Positions 49,608 through 58,133 of a stretch of DNA of 64,000 nucleotides are shown here, piece after piece. The notes below the pieces were generated by a model. That model had not been told where the DNA came from, searched no databases, and worked only from the letters and a program-made list of their open reading frames with translations. The DNA comes from CAUYXS01 sp965248495 (lineage in GTDB: Bacteria > Chloroflexota > Dehalococcoidia > Lucifugimonadales > Australimonadaceae), in NCBI GenBank assembly GCA_965248495.1, contig CBDFJL010000003.1, forward strand, positions 2,418,001-2,482,000. Reading direction: 5' to 3'. The number at the start of each line of letters is the position of its first letter. Position 1 is the stretch's first letter. A program made the translations under genes and the position numbers.

Positions 49608-49786
49608 ATCAACGCCAAGCCCTCAGAATTGCGAAGGGCCAAGTGCGTGCCCTATTGAGCGTGAACCTAGACATGGACGAGGGCGACCTATGGGCCGGCG
49701 TCGAGGAGCACGACGAAGCGGACCGAGCGCGCATCAAGGCAGGATTCGAGTACATCGCCTACAACCTCTTGCGAGACTCCGCGTAA
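49604..49786 (+). CDS. hypothetical small protein
   Basis: 60 residues, ATGA overlap, helical and acidic (DMDEGDLWAGVEEHDEADRA). Fifty bases before the integrase; unknown. Confidence 0.5.
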   Translation: MNQRQALRIAKGQVRALLSVNLDMDEGDLWAGVEEHDEADRARIKAGFEYIAYNLLRDSA

Positions 49787-49836
49787 ACCGACACGAGCCC
49801 TCGTAGCCACACCACCCGATGCTGTAGGCTGCGGCC

Positions 49837-51051
49837 ATGCCCAAGTCACGCCGAGGCCGCGGTGAGGGCTCCATCACGCAGCGAGACCGCGCGGGCCGCG
49901 TCTGGCAGCTCAAGTGGGACACGCCCTCAGACGGCCGGCGCGCCCAACACAGCCTCACCCTCAAGGGCGTCTCCAAGGGCGAAGCCTCCAAGACCCTGCG
50001 CGAGATCATGCGCGCCCTCGACCACGACACCCTGGTCGGGCCGACGAAGGAATCGCTCGGCGCCTACCTGGAACGCTGGCTCCACGACTACGCCGACCGC
50101 CACACCAGCCCAATCACGGCCCGCGACTACCGCAGCAGACTCACCAGCTACATCATCCGGCCCCTGGGCTCACTCGCCCTGGTCCGCTTCACTCGCAACC
50201 ACATCGAGCAGACCTACCGCCGCCTCAGAGACGAGGGCAAGAGCGAAACGACCCTCTACCATCTCCATGCGGTCCTGCGACAAGCATTGAGGTCAGCGGT
50301 CGACGAACGCAGCCTCGAGCGCTCCCCCATGGAGGGCATCAGATCCCCCAGGCCCCAACGGCGCGACTACGAGACCGTGGGGGATCGGCTCGCCGAGTTC
50401 TTCACCGCCATCGAGGCATCCCCGTACGCGGACGTCTACGCGCTCTGCCTGCTCACCGGCCTCAGACGCTCCGAAGCACTCGGCCTCCAATGGCCACGGG
50501 TGAACCTCGACGCCGGCACCGCACGTGTCGAGCAGGGCCTGCATCGCCTCACCTCGGCTGACCCCGAGAAGCGCCTGGTCCTGCTCGATGCCAAGACCGC
50601 CAGCAGCCGCGCCACCGTCGCGGTCCCTCAAATGGGCATCGAACGGCTCAGACGGCTGAAGGCCAAGCAGCTGGCAGCCGAGAGCAGGGGGACGATGACT
50701 AACCCAGAGGGATTCGTGTTCGTGAGGCCGGACGGCAAGCCCTACGACCCGAGCGTCGTCACCAACGACTTCACGAAACTCATGCGGTCGGTCGGGTTCA
50801 AGGGGCTCAGGCTCCACGACCTGCGCCACTCCTTCGTCTCGTACCTGATCGCGCTGGGAGCTCACCCCAAAGAGGTGCAGGAAGCCGCCCGCCATAGCTC
50901 ATTCCAAGTCACCATGGACACCTACGGCCACCTCATGGAAGGCCGAGTAGCAAGGCGCGTCGCGGACCTAGACCGCTACGTCACCGAAAGCCTCAGTGAG
51001 CGCGTCGAGCAAGGTAGCGAGAGGGCGGGACGGGGGTCTGCCCGCAGGTAG
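49837..51051 (+). CDS. int: tyrosine integrase
   Basis: 404 residues. AP2-like arm-binding start (GEGSITQRDRAGRVWQLKWD), SAM-like core-binding domain (ESLGAYLERWLHDYADRHTS), and a catalytic domain with Arg in CLLTGLRRSEALGLQW, the HxxR box LHDLRHSFVSYL, His in AARHSSFQVT and the nucleophile Tyr in MDTYGHLMEG. It stands 380 bases from attR, as expected for the phage's own integrase. Recombines attP with tRNA-Arg(CCT). Confidence 0.95.
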   Translation: MPKSRRGRGEGSITQRDRAGRVWQLKWDTPSDGRRAQHSLTLKGVSKGEASKTLREIMRALDHDTLVGPTKESLGAYLERWLHDYADRHTSPITARDYRSRLTSYIIRPLGSLALVRFTRNHIEQTYRRLRDEGKSETTLYHLHAVLRQALRSAVDERSLERSPMEGIRSPRPQRRDYETVGDRLAEFFTAIEASPYADVYALCLLTGLRRSEALGLQWPRVNLDAGTARVEQGLHRLTSADPEKRLVLLDAKTASSRATVAVPQMGIERLRRLKAKQLAAESRGTMTNPEGFVFVRPDGKPYDPSVVTNDFTKLMRSVGFKGLRLHDLRHSFVSYLIALGAHPKEVQEAARHSSFQVTMDTYGHLMEGRVARRVADLDRYVTESLSERVEQGSERAGRGSARR

Positions 51052-51264
51052 ATCGCCTCGTATAAGGGAGTGCCGCTCTCCCCGACGACCGGAGCAGGGC
51101 CTAGACCACCTGCTCCATCCCTCAGCCCCCGGACCAGCGCTGTTTACGCCTATCCTCACGGCTGCCCGCCCTCTCACCGTCGCGCCTTGGAGGGGAAGGT
51201 CTATTGAAGGCGCGGGCCTCCCCTCTTATGTCCGGTACGCGCCTCGTAGCCGACATTGCGGTAT

Positions 51265-51315
51265 AAAATCAAAGGTGCCGGTGGGCCTCAGCTTGGCAGC
51301 CAACCCACCGACACC
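51265..51315 (-). terminator. rho-independent-like terminator facing the host flank
   Basis: On the minus strand GGTGTCGGTGGG pairs with CCCACCGGCACC (one mismatch-like bulge), followed by TTTGATTTT. It would stop host minus-strand transcripts before they run antisense through the integrase. Confidence 0.55.
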
Positions 51316-51359
51316 GAAAGGAGCGCCGAAATGGCACCCTCCCACACTGATAGCGTACC

Positions 51360-51379
51360 TTAGTGAGCCGTTAGTGAGC
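51360..51379 (+). promoter_or_regulatory. tandem TTAGTGAGC sites (probable integrase arm sites)
   Basis: TTAGTGAGC at 51360-51368 and 51371-51379, 11 bases apart. The left end has the same pair at 5721-5729 and 5733-5741, 12 bases apart, and one at 6987-6995. Symmetric placement around the att core suggests arm-type binding. Confidence 0.6.
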
Positions 51380-51430
51380 AAGAGTCATTCGGAATCGAAC
51401 GCCGATTTGGCAGGACCGGCTTGACGGCCT

Positions 51431-51474
51431 ACGTGCCCCTGTAGCTCAGGTGGATAGAGCAGTGGTTTCCTAAA
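51431..51474 (+). other. attR core (44 bp)
   Basis: Identical to 5570-5613, here joined to the host 3' half of tRNA-Arg. Confidence 0.95.
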
Positions 51475-51510
51475 CCGCGTGCCCGGGTTCGAGTCCCGGC
51501 AGGGGTACCA
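51435..51510 (+). tRNA. tRNA-Arg (anticodon CCT), rebuilt by the prophage
   Basis: Acceptor GCCCCTG/CAGGGGT (first pair G-T), D-stem, anticodon stem GTGGT/ACCGC around TTCCTAA, T-arm CGGG/CCCG, encoded CCA. Reads AGG. The first 40 bases are inside the att core, so a phage-carried 5' half and the host 3' half form the mature gene. Confidence 0.96.
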
Positions 51511-51512
51511 GC

Positions 51513-51761
51513 CTACGACTTGCCTTCTCGTGATCTCTGATCTGTGAAGAGCCTCGTTCGACCAGCCCGTCCTAGACCTGACCCAGAGAGCAGGCCGAAC
51601 AAGAGACCAAGTAACGTTGAACGACGGCTTGAGGCGACGGCCATGGTGCTGCCGGGCTGCTCTCGCGGGTAGCCGTACGCGGACACGATGGAGGTCACCT
51701 CGCAGGCGACGCCGAGCCGCTGGACGGCCGTGGCGACGTGCTGCTCGGTCTGGTCTGGCAT
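51513..51761 (-). CDS. possible small protein or gene remnant beside the tRNA
   Basis: 82-codon frame: MPDQTEQHVATAVQRLGVAC and EVTSIVSAYGYPREQPGS look protein-like, then the rest turns into Ser/Arg-rich low-quality sequence with a hydrophobic patch. It may be the 5' scrap of a larger gene. It follows the flippase gene by ~30 bases on the same strand. Unknown. Confidence 0.3.
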   Translation of the reverse strand: MPDQTEQHVATAVQRLGVACEVTSIVSAYGYPREQPGSTMAVASSRRSTLLGLLFGLLSGSGLGRAGRTRLFTDQRSREGKS

Positions 51762-51791
51762 CGAGATGCGGCCTCCGGCGCGGGCGCGCCC

Positions 51792-53360
51792 TTAGGGCGC
51801 TGGTGCGCCGGCACTCCGCGATGCGCCGGCGGCCCTGCCGACGACGACGACGGCGGCCCGGATGCTGCCCGGCGTGACCGCGCGGAACGTCAGGGCGGCA
51901 GCCACGTAGGTAGCGCCGAAGGCGGCCAGCCCGCCAACGGCCGGCCAGCCCTCCCTGGGCAGCAGCAGGCCCACGCCGACGGCAGCGCCAACGGCGGCTG
52001 CGACGCGGGCCGCCCGCCCGACGTCGAGCGTGAACCCCAAGTAACGCCGCGCCGCCCAGAACGCGAAGGCCGCCCCCGCCGAGTAGGCGGCAAGCTCGCC
52101 GATGGCGCTCGCCTTCAATCCGATTCGGCTCAGCAGCGCCCAGTTCACGGCGACCTGCGCCGTGGCCATCAGTCCGTTGGCCAGTAGCAGATGTCCGGGG
52201 CGTTTCGTCAGCGAGAAGACCTCGGCCATAATGTTGTAGACGCCCAGCACCAACATAGCGGGCAGCAGCAGCGCCGCGACGGCGCTGCCCTCGGCTGCGA
52301 TCTCGGGCACGGTCAGCAGGCGCAGGATGGGCTCGGCATAGAGCGCCACGGCCGCGACCAGTGGTGCCGCCAGCGCGAGAAACGCGTACACGGCCAGCTG
52401 CATGTAGCGCCGGACCTGCGCGTGGTCGCCGTCGGTGTACAGGCGCACCAGCGTCGGGCCCAGGGCGAGGAGCAGGACGCCGGAGAGGAACAGCGTCGCC
52501 TCGGCGACCGTGCGGACCGACCCGTACACGCCGACGGAGGCCGTTCCCAGGAAGACGCTGATGAAGTAGACGTTCCCGTACTTCGCGAGCCAGCCGATCG
52601 GATGGGCCGCGGCGAAGGGCCCCCCGAAGCGCATGTGCGTATACAGCCCGGCGAAGCTCGGCGTGACCAGTCCTGCCCTGGACACAACGAGACCCAGGCC
52701 AAGCGCACTCAACAGCAGCAGCCAGGCAGCGTAGGCCGCGACGATGGTTTCGATCGTGGCGCCGCTCGCCGCGAGCGCTGCGACGATGCCGATCCACCCT
52801 GCGTCCCGCGCGATCCATAGCGCCGCGTGGGCGCGCATCCGCAGCTGGCCGCGGAAGAACTCGGCCACGAACACGTTCACGTTCGTGGCGATCATCGCCG
52901 CGGCGATCAGCCCCGCGACGGTCGAGACCTTGGTCGGGTCCGCGGCGATGCGCTGATCGAAGAGCGGCGCGGCGAAGTAGACGGCGGCTCCGCCCGCCAT
53001 GCTCATGCCGAGCAGCGGGATGAAGAGCCCAAAGAACAGACGGGCACGCTCACGGTCGTCGGGCTGCTCCGCCAGAAAGCGGATCAACACCCGCTCCACG
53101 CCCAGGGTGAGGATGGGGCCGAGGAGGCCGACCGTCACGGTGACCTGGACCCAGGTGCCGAAGGACTCGGCGCCAAGGGACTTCGTCAGCAGCACGACGA
53201 CGAGCGCGGCCTGAACGGCCCGCACGCTCAGCGCGGACCCCGACAGCAGAAGGTTGCGGATGAACCGCAGGCCTCGGACGCCTTCGGCCTGCGGTTGGTC
53301 CTCGCTCAATGCTTTTGTGCCATGGCTAGCTCGCTTGCCGCGTTGGCCCCCTGGGCCCAT
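51792..53360 (-). CDS. polysaccharide flippase (Wzx-like)
   Basis: 522 residues from the Met at 53360; a longer start would run into the upstream gene. 12-14 membrane segments: FIRNLLLSGSALSVRAVQAA, SLGAESFGTWVQVTVTVGLL, FFGLFIPLLGMSMAGGAAVY, and further pairs. Moves lipid-linked sugar units across the inner membrane (MATE/Wzx superfamily). Downstream of the 2OG-oxygenase-like gene in a probable operon (54259 to 51792). Confidence 0.8.
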   Translation of the reverse strand: MGPGGQRGKRASHGTKALSEDQPQAEGVRGLRFIRNLLLSGSALSVRAVQAALVVVLLTKSLGAESFGTWVQVTVTVGLLGPILTLGVERVLIRFLAEQPDDRERARLFFGLFIPLLGMSMAGGAAVYFAAPLFDQRIAADPTKVSTVAGLIAAAMIATNVNVFVAEFFRGQLRMRAHAALWIARDAGWIGIVAALAASGATIETIVAAYAAWLLLLSALGLGLVVSRAGLVTPSFAGLYTHMRFGGPFAAAHPIGWLAKYGNVYFISVFLGTASVGVYGSVRTVAEATLFLSGVLLLALGPTLVRLYTDGDHAQVRRYMQLAVYAFLALAAPLVAAVALYAEPILRLLTVPEIAAEGSAVAALLLPAMLVLGVYNIMAEVFSLTKRPGHLLLANGLMATAQVAVNWALLSRIGLKASAIGELAAYSAGAAFAFWAARRYLGFTLDVGRAARVAAAVGAAVGVGLLLPREGWPAVGGLAAFGATYVAAALTFRAVTPGSIRAAVVVVGRAAGASRSAGAPAP

Positions 53361-53377
53361 CGACCCCGTCGCGCCGA

Positions 53378-54259
53378 CTACGCGAGCAGCCTTCGGACCC
53401 GGCGTGCGGCGCTGATCACGGGCCCCCCGTACCCCCACAAGGGCCGTCGAGGCCACGTCCTCGCGATGTTGATGTTGAGGGAGTTTCGCACCATCCCCTC
53501 CGGGCAGGCGATGGGGTCCACTGCGTGGTAGGAGTCTTTCGACTTCACGAAACCCGCCAGGCGGTTCTCCCCAAACGCGGCCGTCTCCAGCGTCTCCAGT
53601 GCATCAAAAGAGACCATCCGGTTTTCCCAGTTGTCACCCAGGGCGCGGTCGCGAGGGGTGTAGAAGACCGTCCCACCGCCGAACTCAGGCCGCCACGCGG
53701 GGTCGGGAAAGTACATCAGGAGACTCACCAGCTTGCTCGGCGAGTCGGTGTGCGGGTGGACCAGCCCGCCGCGGCCGATCTGCGAGAACTCGAACGAAAC
53801 GTCGACGGACTGCTCCCTGACCAGGCCAGCGAGCCCGGCCGTTTCGGCTCGCACCCAGCGGCGGGCCCCGCCGCGCCCCCGTGCCCGGACCAACGCTGGC
53901 GTCACCGCGTCCTGCAGGTCCCCAAGGAACGCCTTGGACTCGAGCCCCGCTAGGAAGGCGTCCCATAGTGGGGACGCCGCCCGGAATCGATCGAGCACCT
54001 CGGGCGTCTGGTGCGTGCCGAACAGGGCCTTGCCTCCGGCGTGGCTGCCGACGAACCACTCGGGCGCTGGAAACTCCTTGTGCAACGACGCGTAGAGGTC
54101 CGCCGGAAGGTAGGCGGGGAGCTGGAACCGGAAGAAAGGGTCGAGTGGCGCGTCGGCGATCCGCTGGCCGAGCAGAAGGTGTGGCACCATCGCCGCCGTT
54201 TCGCTCGCGCTGACCGCCTGGGCCGTCCCCCGCGCATTCGGCATGCTCTCGTTCTTCAT
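53378..54259 (-). CDS. 2-oxoglutarate/Fe(II) oxygenase-like protein
   Basis: 293 residues. HxD in LVHPHTDSPSKLVSLLMYFP, distal His in SKDSYHAVDPI, and an Arg in MVRNSLNINIART that would hold 2-oxoglutarate. A TVFYTPRDR segment follows the double-stranded beta helix. Hydroxylation of a sugar or lipid in the surface polymer is a plausible role from context. Confidence 0.75.
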   Translation of the reverse strand: MKNESMPNARGTAQAVSASETAAMVPHLLLGQRIADAPLDPFFRFQLPAYLPADLYASLHKEFPAPEWFVGSHAGGKALFGTHQTPEVLDRFRAASPLWDAFLAGLESKAFLGDLQDAVTPALVRARGRGGARRWVRAETAGLAGLVREQSVDVSFEFSQIGRGGLVHPHTDSPSKLVSLLMYFPDPAWRPEFGGGTVFYTPRDRALGDNWENRMVSFDALETLETAAFGENRLAGFVKSKDSYHAVDPIACPEGMVRNSLNINIARTWPRRPLWGYGGPVISAARRVRRLLA

Positions 54260-54282
54260 CTCGACTCCGATTTCGTTTGCGG

Positions 54283-55494
54283 TTACGTGGCGTCGGCGAC
54301 GATGGCGGCTACGCGCCGCGCCTCGTCAGCATTGCTGGCCCGGTAGGCCGTCTGGTCGTCGCGGATGCGGCGCAGCTCGGCGTCAACGCTGGCCTCGGTC
54401 AACTGGGCGCCGAGGCCGGGCACGGACGCGCCGCCCAAAGCGACGTCGAGCACCAGATCGCCCAGTGCTTGGCTGTAGTGGGAACTGTCCCAGTGCCAAC
54501 GCATGCGGGCCTCGGTCTCATCCAGTCCCGGCACCGGCTCCGTCGCGTAGGCGCTATAGCCCGAAAAATCCCACAGCGCGAAGGGCGCGCGCCCCGATCC
54601 GGCTGCCTCGGCCGCCAACGCAGCGGCGAGCGTGCGCTTCCACTCCTCGAACTGCGGCCACAGGCCAAGTTCGTCGAGGGCCTCCCACTGCCAAGCATGA
54701 GACGGCCCGATGACGAACGTCAAGTGGATGCCGTTGGCCCTCGCGTCGGACAGCAGGGCGTTGAACGCATCAAGCGCTCCTGAGCGGCCATCGTCGTCCC
54801 ACAACGCGAAGCCTTCGTAGATTGCTTTCACGTTGGCCCTCACGCTCCGCTCGAACCGAAGGCGCTGGCCCCCGCCCAGGCGGCTCTCCATGGCCTCCTC
54901 GGGGCGCAGGCCGTTCTCCGCGATCCACGTCTCCGACGACTGGCCGAGAAGCGTCTTCACGGCGGCGATGCTCGTGTCCAGCGAGAGCACCGCCACCGGC
55001 AGGTCGGCGAGCGTCGTGGATAGGGGCGGGTCCGTCGAGATGTCATCGGCCAAGCGCTTCTCGCTGAAGGTCACGGCGGGCTGCCGGTTGACGTTGAACA
55101 TGAAGAAGTCGATGGCGATGACCGCGCGCTCCACCGGCCCGGCGGCGAGTCCGTGCTGAAAGTAGCGCCACGTCTCGTACATGCTGGGTCCGCTGAGCGC
55201 CAGGTTGTAGGTGCGCTCCCCGTTCCACGCAACGTGGTCGGGGTCGAGGCCCACCTCGGCGCGCGAACTCCCGAGGATGAGCGCCGTCGGCTCGTAGCGC
55301 GCAACGGCGTGGGCCTTATGCAGCCGCGGCTTGCTCTTGACCTCCGGCTTCTCCGAGGTGATCCCCGCGATCGCGGGGATCCCGACAACTCCGAACGGGT
55401 CCACCACCAGGTTGAGCAGCGCGTTGGCGCCGATGACGATCAGCGCGATGAGCAGCGATAGCTGAGTGAACCGTGTCGCGGAATGAGTGCGCAT
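54283..55494 (-). CDS. SGNH-like / AlgJ-DltD-like membrane-anchored acyl-transfer partner
   Basis: 403 residues from the Met at 55494, immediately after the MBOAT stop. N-terminal anchor (LSLLIALIVIGANALLNLVV), then GSSRAEVGLDPDHV (block I Ser), FVIGPSH and the Asp-x-x-His-type WHWDSSHYSQALG. Pairs with an MBOAT, as AlgJ with AlgI, to put acyl groups on extracellular polysaccharide. Confidence 0.75.
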   Translation of the reverse strand: MRTHSATRFTQLSLLIALIVIGANALLNLVVDPFGVVGIPAIAGITSEKPEVKSKPRLHKAHAVARYEPTALILGSSRAEVGLDPDHVAWNGERTYNLALSGPSMYETWRYFQHGLAAGPVERAVIAIDFFMFNVNRQPAVTFSEKRLADDISTDPPLSTTLADLPVAVLSLDTSIAAVKTLLGQSSETWIAENGLRPEEAMESRLGGGQRLRFERSVRANVKAIYEGFALWDDDGRSGALDAFNALLSDARANGIHLTFVIGPSHAWQWEALDELGLWPQFEEWKRTLAAALAAEAAGSGRAPFALWDFSGYSAYATEPVPGLDETEARMRWHWDSSHYSQALGDLVLDVALGGASVPGLGAQLTEASVDAELRRIRDDQTAYRASNADEARRVAAIVADAT

Positions 55495-55496
55495 GG

Positions 55497-57041
55497 TTAG
55501 AACTGGAAGTACAGAAACTCCGTCACCCGCGTCAGCCCCAGCACCGCGGCACCGCTGACCACGCCCGTCGCGGCCGCCCAGCGGAACGACCATCGCCAGC
55601 TCCAGCGCGTCTCGGGCAGCAGGTCCAGCGTCGAGTCGCTGACGGGCCGGGCTCGGCGTACGAGCTGGAGCAGGTCTGGCACGACCCAAACGAAGACCAC
55701 GAGCCCGGCGACGAGCAAGAGCCCGAACGCCGACCCGAATGCGCCGACGCCGTCGAAGGTCACCGGCAGCGCGTCCGCGAACGGCAGCCTTCCCGCCAGC
55801 CGCGTGGGCAGCGAGATGCCGTTCAGTCCAGCCATGCCCCTGAAGATGGCCCCCGCCGCGGCGAAGCTCTCCGCGCGGAACAGGACCCACCCCACGACGA
55901 CCACGAAAAAGGTCAACAGCCTAGCCCATGACCATGGCGCCCGGGCCCGGCCCTCGTCCGGTGGACTGCCGCGCCACCCTCGCCAGGTCTGGTGCGCCAC
56001 CAAAAGCACACCGTGCAGGCCACCCCAGGCCACGAAGGTCCAGCCGGCCCCGTGCCAGAGCCCGCTGGCCAGCATCGTCACCATGGTGTTGAAGGCGCGG
56101 CGGACCGGGCCGCGCCGCGAGCCACCCAGCGGGAAGTACACGTACTCGCGCAGGAAGCGGGTCAACGTGATGTGCCAGCGGCCCCAGAACTCCGTGATGT
56201 TCCAGGCCTGGTATGGCGAATTGAAGTTTAGGGGCAGCCGGATGCCGAACATGCGTCCGAGCCCGATGGCCATGTCAGAGTAGCCGGAGAAGTCGAAGTA
56301 GAGCTGTAGCGTGAAGGCCAGCGCGGCCCCCCAGGCTTCCACCATCGCCGGCTCCGCGCCTCCGGCCGCCGCCGCGAAGACCGGCGACGCGTAGGTGGCG
56401 ATGGAGTCCGCGATGATGACCTTCTTGAACAGCCCTCCCGCGAAGATCGTCAGGCCAACGGCCAGATTCTCAGCGCGTACGCGGGTGAAGGCCGTGCCGA
56501 ACTGGGGCAGCACCTCGCGATGGTGGACGATGGGCCCGGCGATCAGCTGTGGGAAGAAGGTGACGAAGAGCGCGTAGTCGACGAAGCGATGGTCCGCCGT
56601 CCGGCCTCGATAGGCGTCGACCATGTACGCGACCTGTTGGAAGGTGAAGAAGGAGATTCCCAAGGGCAGGATGACGTGCGCGAGGGTCCACGAGCTGCCG
56701 AGCACGTCGCCCAGGCTGGAGACGAAGAAGTTCGCGTATTTGAAGTAGCCGAGCAGTCCGAGGTTGAAGAGCAGCGCGCCCGCCAGCACCCAGCGACGGT
56801 CCGGCAGCCACGACCGCCCCTCGCCCCACCGGCCCAGCAGCTGCGCCGCCGCGTAGTTGACCGCGACGGAGCCGGTCAGCAGCACGACGTAGGGCGGATT
56901 CCACCGCGCGTAGAAGATGAGTGACGCGGCAATAAGCCACACCTTCGCGCTCCCGGGGCGTCCGCTGCGGGTCAGCAGGTAGAAGCCGCCGAGCACCAGA
57001 GGCAGAAAGGCGAAGACGAAGGTGTACGAGTTGAAGAGCAT
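55497..57041 (-). CDS. MBOAT-family O-acyltransferase
   Basis: 514 residues from the Met at 57041. Multi-pass: MLFNSYTFVFAFLPLVLGGF, LPLGISFFTFQQVAYMVDAY, FPQLIAGPIVHHREVLPQF, LQLYFDFSGYSDMAIGLGRM, NITEFWGRWHITLTRFLREY, and the catalytic His in ASGLWHGAGWTFVAWGG. Like AlgI/DltB, it passes acyl groups across the membrane. Operon with the SGNH partner. Confidence 0.9.
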   Translation of the reverse strand: MLFNSYTFVFAFLPLVLGGFYLLTRSGRPGSAKVWLIAASLIFYARWNPPYVVLLTGSVAVNYAAAQLLGRWGEGRSWLPDRRWVLAGALLFNLGLLGYFKYANFFVSSLGDVLGSSWTLAHVILPLGISFFTFQQVAYMVDAYRGRTADHRFVDYALFVTFFPQLIAGPIVHHREVLPQFGTAFTRVRAENLAVGLTIFAGGLFKKVIIADSIATYASPVFAAAAGGAEPAMVEAWGAALAFTLQLYFDFSGYSDMAIGLGRMFGIRLPLNFNSPYQAWNITEFWGRWHITLTRFLREYVYFPLGGSRRGPVRRAFNTMVTMLASGLWHGAGWTFVAWGGLHGVLLVAHQTWRGWRGSPPDEGRARAPWSWARLLTFFVVVVGWVLFRAESFAAAGAIFRGMAGLNGISLPTRLAGRLPFADALPVTFDGVGAFGSAFGLLLVAGLVVFVWVVPDLLQLVRRARPVSDSTLDLLPETRWSWRWSFRWAAATGVVSGAAVLGLTRVTEFLYFQF

Positions 57042-57104
57042 GCGTGAGGCCTGCGAGCCGTGTGCGCGGCGAATGGCGCGTGCCGCGCCCGACAAATGGC
57101 GAAG

Positions 57105-57827
57105 CTAGGTTGCCGCCGGTAGCGTCCCCTGGGCCTGAACGGAGGTGGCCCGCTCGTAGATACGGAGGCCCAGTGCCTCGACACGGTCGTTGATGTCGGC
57201 CCAGTCCTCCTTCACGACGAGGCGGAACGCCGGCCCGAACAGGACGTCGTAGTCGTGCCAGAACGCGACCCGTGAGTCCTCCTGCTCACGGACCTCCTCG
57301 GGAGTGGCGACCTCACGGTCCAGCTCGAGGACCACGATGTAGCGCGCGGCGACACGCACCAGCTCGTCCGCAGCCCGCTGGATGTGGCTCGGTGGGACGT
57401 GCATGAGGCACGTGACCGTCATCCCGACGTCGAACTGCGCCGGCGCATAGGGGATATCACGAGCGTCGGCGTAGTCGAAGCGCAGCGTGTCGCCGTACAG
57501 GCTCCGTGCCCGTGCCAGCTGGTGCTCGCTGAAGTCGCACCCGGCGAACTCGTGGTCGGGAAACGCCTCCTTGAGCGAGGCGAGGTTCCATCCGAAGCCG
57601 CACCCGACCTCAAGCAGGCTGGTCCACGAGTAGCCGGCCAAGACCTCTCCCAGCCGCTGCGTGCGGGCCATGTGCCGCGCGGCCGTCGCGGGGTCCAGCG
57701 CCTTGTTGGTGTAGTAGCGCTTGGACCGCGAGCTCCACCATAGCGATGGTTTCCAACGGTAGACCCAGGACATCGCCCACTGCTCGGCCTTGTTTTTCGC
57801 CTTCACCGCCATCGACGTCCGGCCCAT
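57105..57827 (-). CDS. class I SAM-dependent methyltransferase
   Basis: 240 residues. Motif I SLLEVGCGFGWNLASLKEAF, then DFSEHQL, YADARDIPYAPAQFD and LMHVPPSHIQRAADELVRVA. Surface-polymer or small-molecule methylation, inferred from the neighbouring glycan genes. Divergent from the gene at 58134. Confidence 0.8.
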   Translation of the reverse strand: MGRTSMAVKAKNKAEQWAMSWVYRWKPSLWWSSRSKRYYTNKALDPATAARHMARTQRLGEVLAGYSWTSLLEVGCGFGWNLASLKEAFPDHEFAGCDFSEHQLARARSLYGDTLRFDYADARDIPYAPAQFDVGMTVTCLMHVPPSHIQRAADELVRVAARYIVVLELDREVATPEEVREQEDSRVAFWHDYDVLFGPAFRLVVKEDWADINDRVEALGLRIYERATSVQAQGTLPAAT

Positions 57828-58133
57828 GTTCCTCTCCCGCCGCGGTCACCGGTCTCTTCGCACGTCATCTTCGCACGCCAACTGTAGGGGGCAATCCCCC
57901 AGCCTCGAAGCGCGCTGCCCCGCAACGGCTTTGCGTGCTAACCCCCAACTCGGGACTAGCCCCGAGGGACGACGGCGGGCATTGCGCGTGCGGCCCAGGT
58001 ATCCTCAATGGCGACCTCGCCGGGGAGCTTTGCCATGCCTCAAAACCGAGCAGGTGGGCGCGCGCCAGGCGACGGTAACGGCCGTCCTTGACCTGCGCGG
58101 ACGCACCCAGGGCCGCAGGCGAAGGAGATCAAC
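57828..58133. other. divergent intergenic region, 306 bases
   Basis: No gene; GAAGGAG at 58121 is the ribosome site of the plus-strand gene. No convincing promoter motif was seen. Confidence 0.5.

Larger units (their letters stand above)
51052..51430. other. non-coding region between integrase and attR, 379 bases
   Basis: Holds a minus-strand terminator (51265-51315), two TTAGTGAGC arm-type repeats (51360, 51371), and no credible gene (only a 10-codon frame with GGAG at 51331). It supplies the upstream DNA of the rebuilt tRNA-Arg. Confidence 0.7.
5570..51474. mobile_element. integrated prophage, att core to att core
   Basis: Bounded by a perfect 44-base direct repeat made of 4 leader bases plus the 5' half of tRNA-Arg(CCT). 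The interior has a tyrosine integrase beside the right end, a lysogeny switch, plus-strand early replication genes and a minus-strand packaging/structural operon. No tape-measure or sheath gene was recognised; the terminase-portal-large internal protein-capsid order suggests a short-tailed temperate phage. No transposase was seen. The major late genes look intact, apart from one frameshift in a tail-fibre gene. Confidence 0.93.

Noticed and set aside
51385..52818. 477-codon minus-strand frame across tRNA and flippase
   Set aside because: Arg/Gly-rich shadow of the flippase gene, and it also runs through the tRNA.
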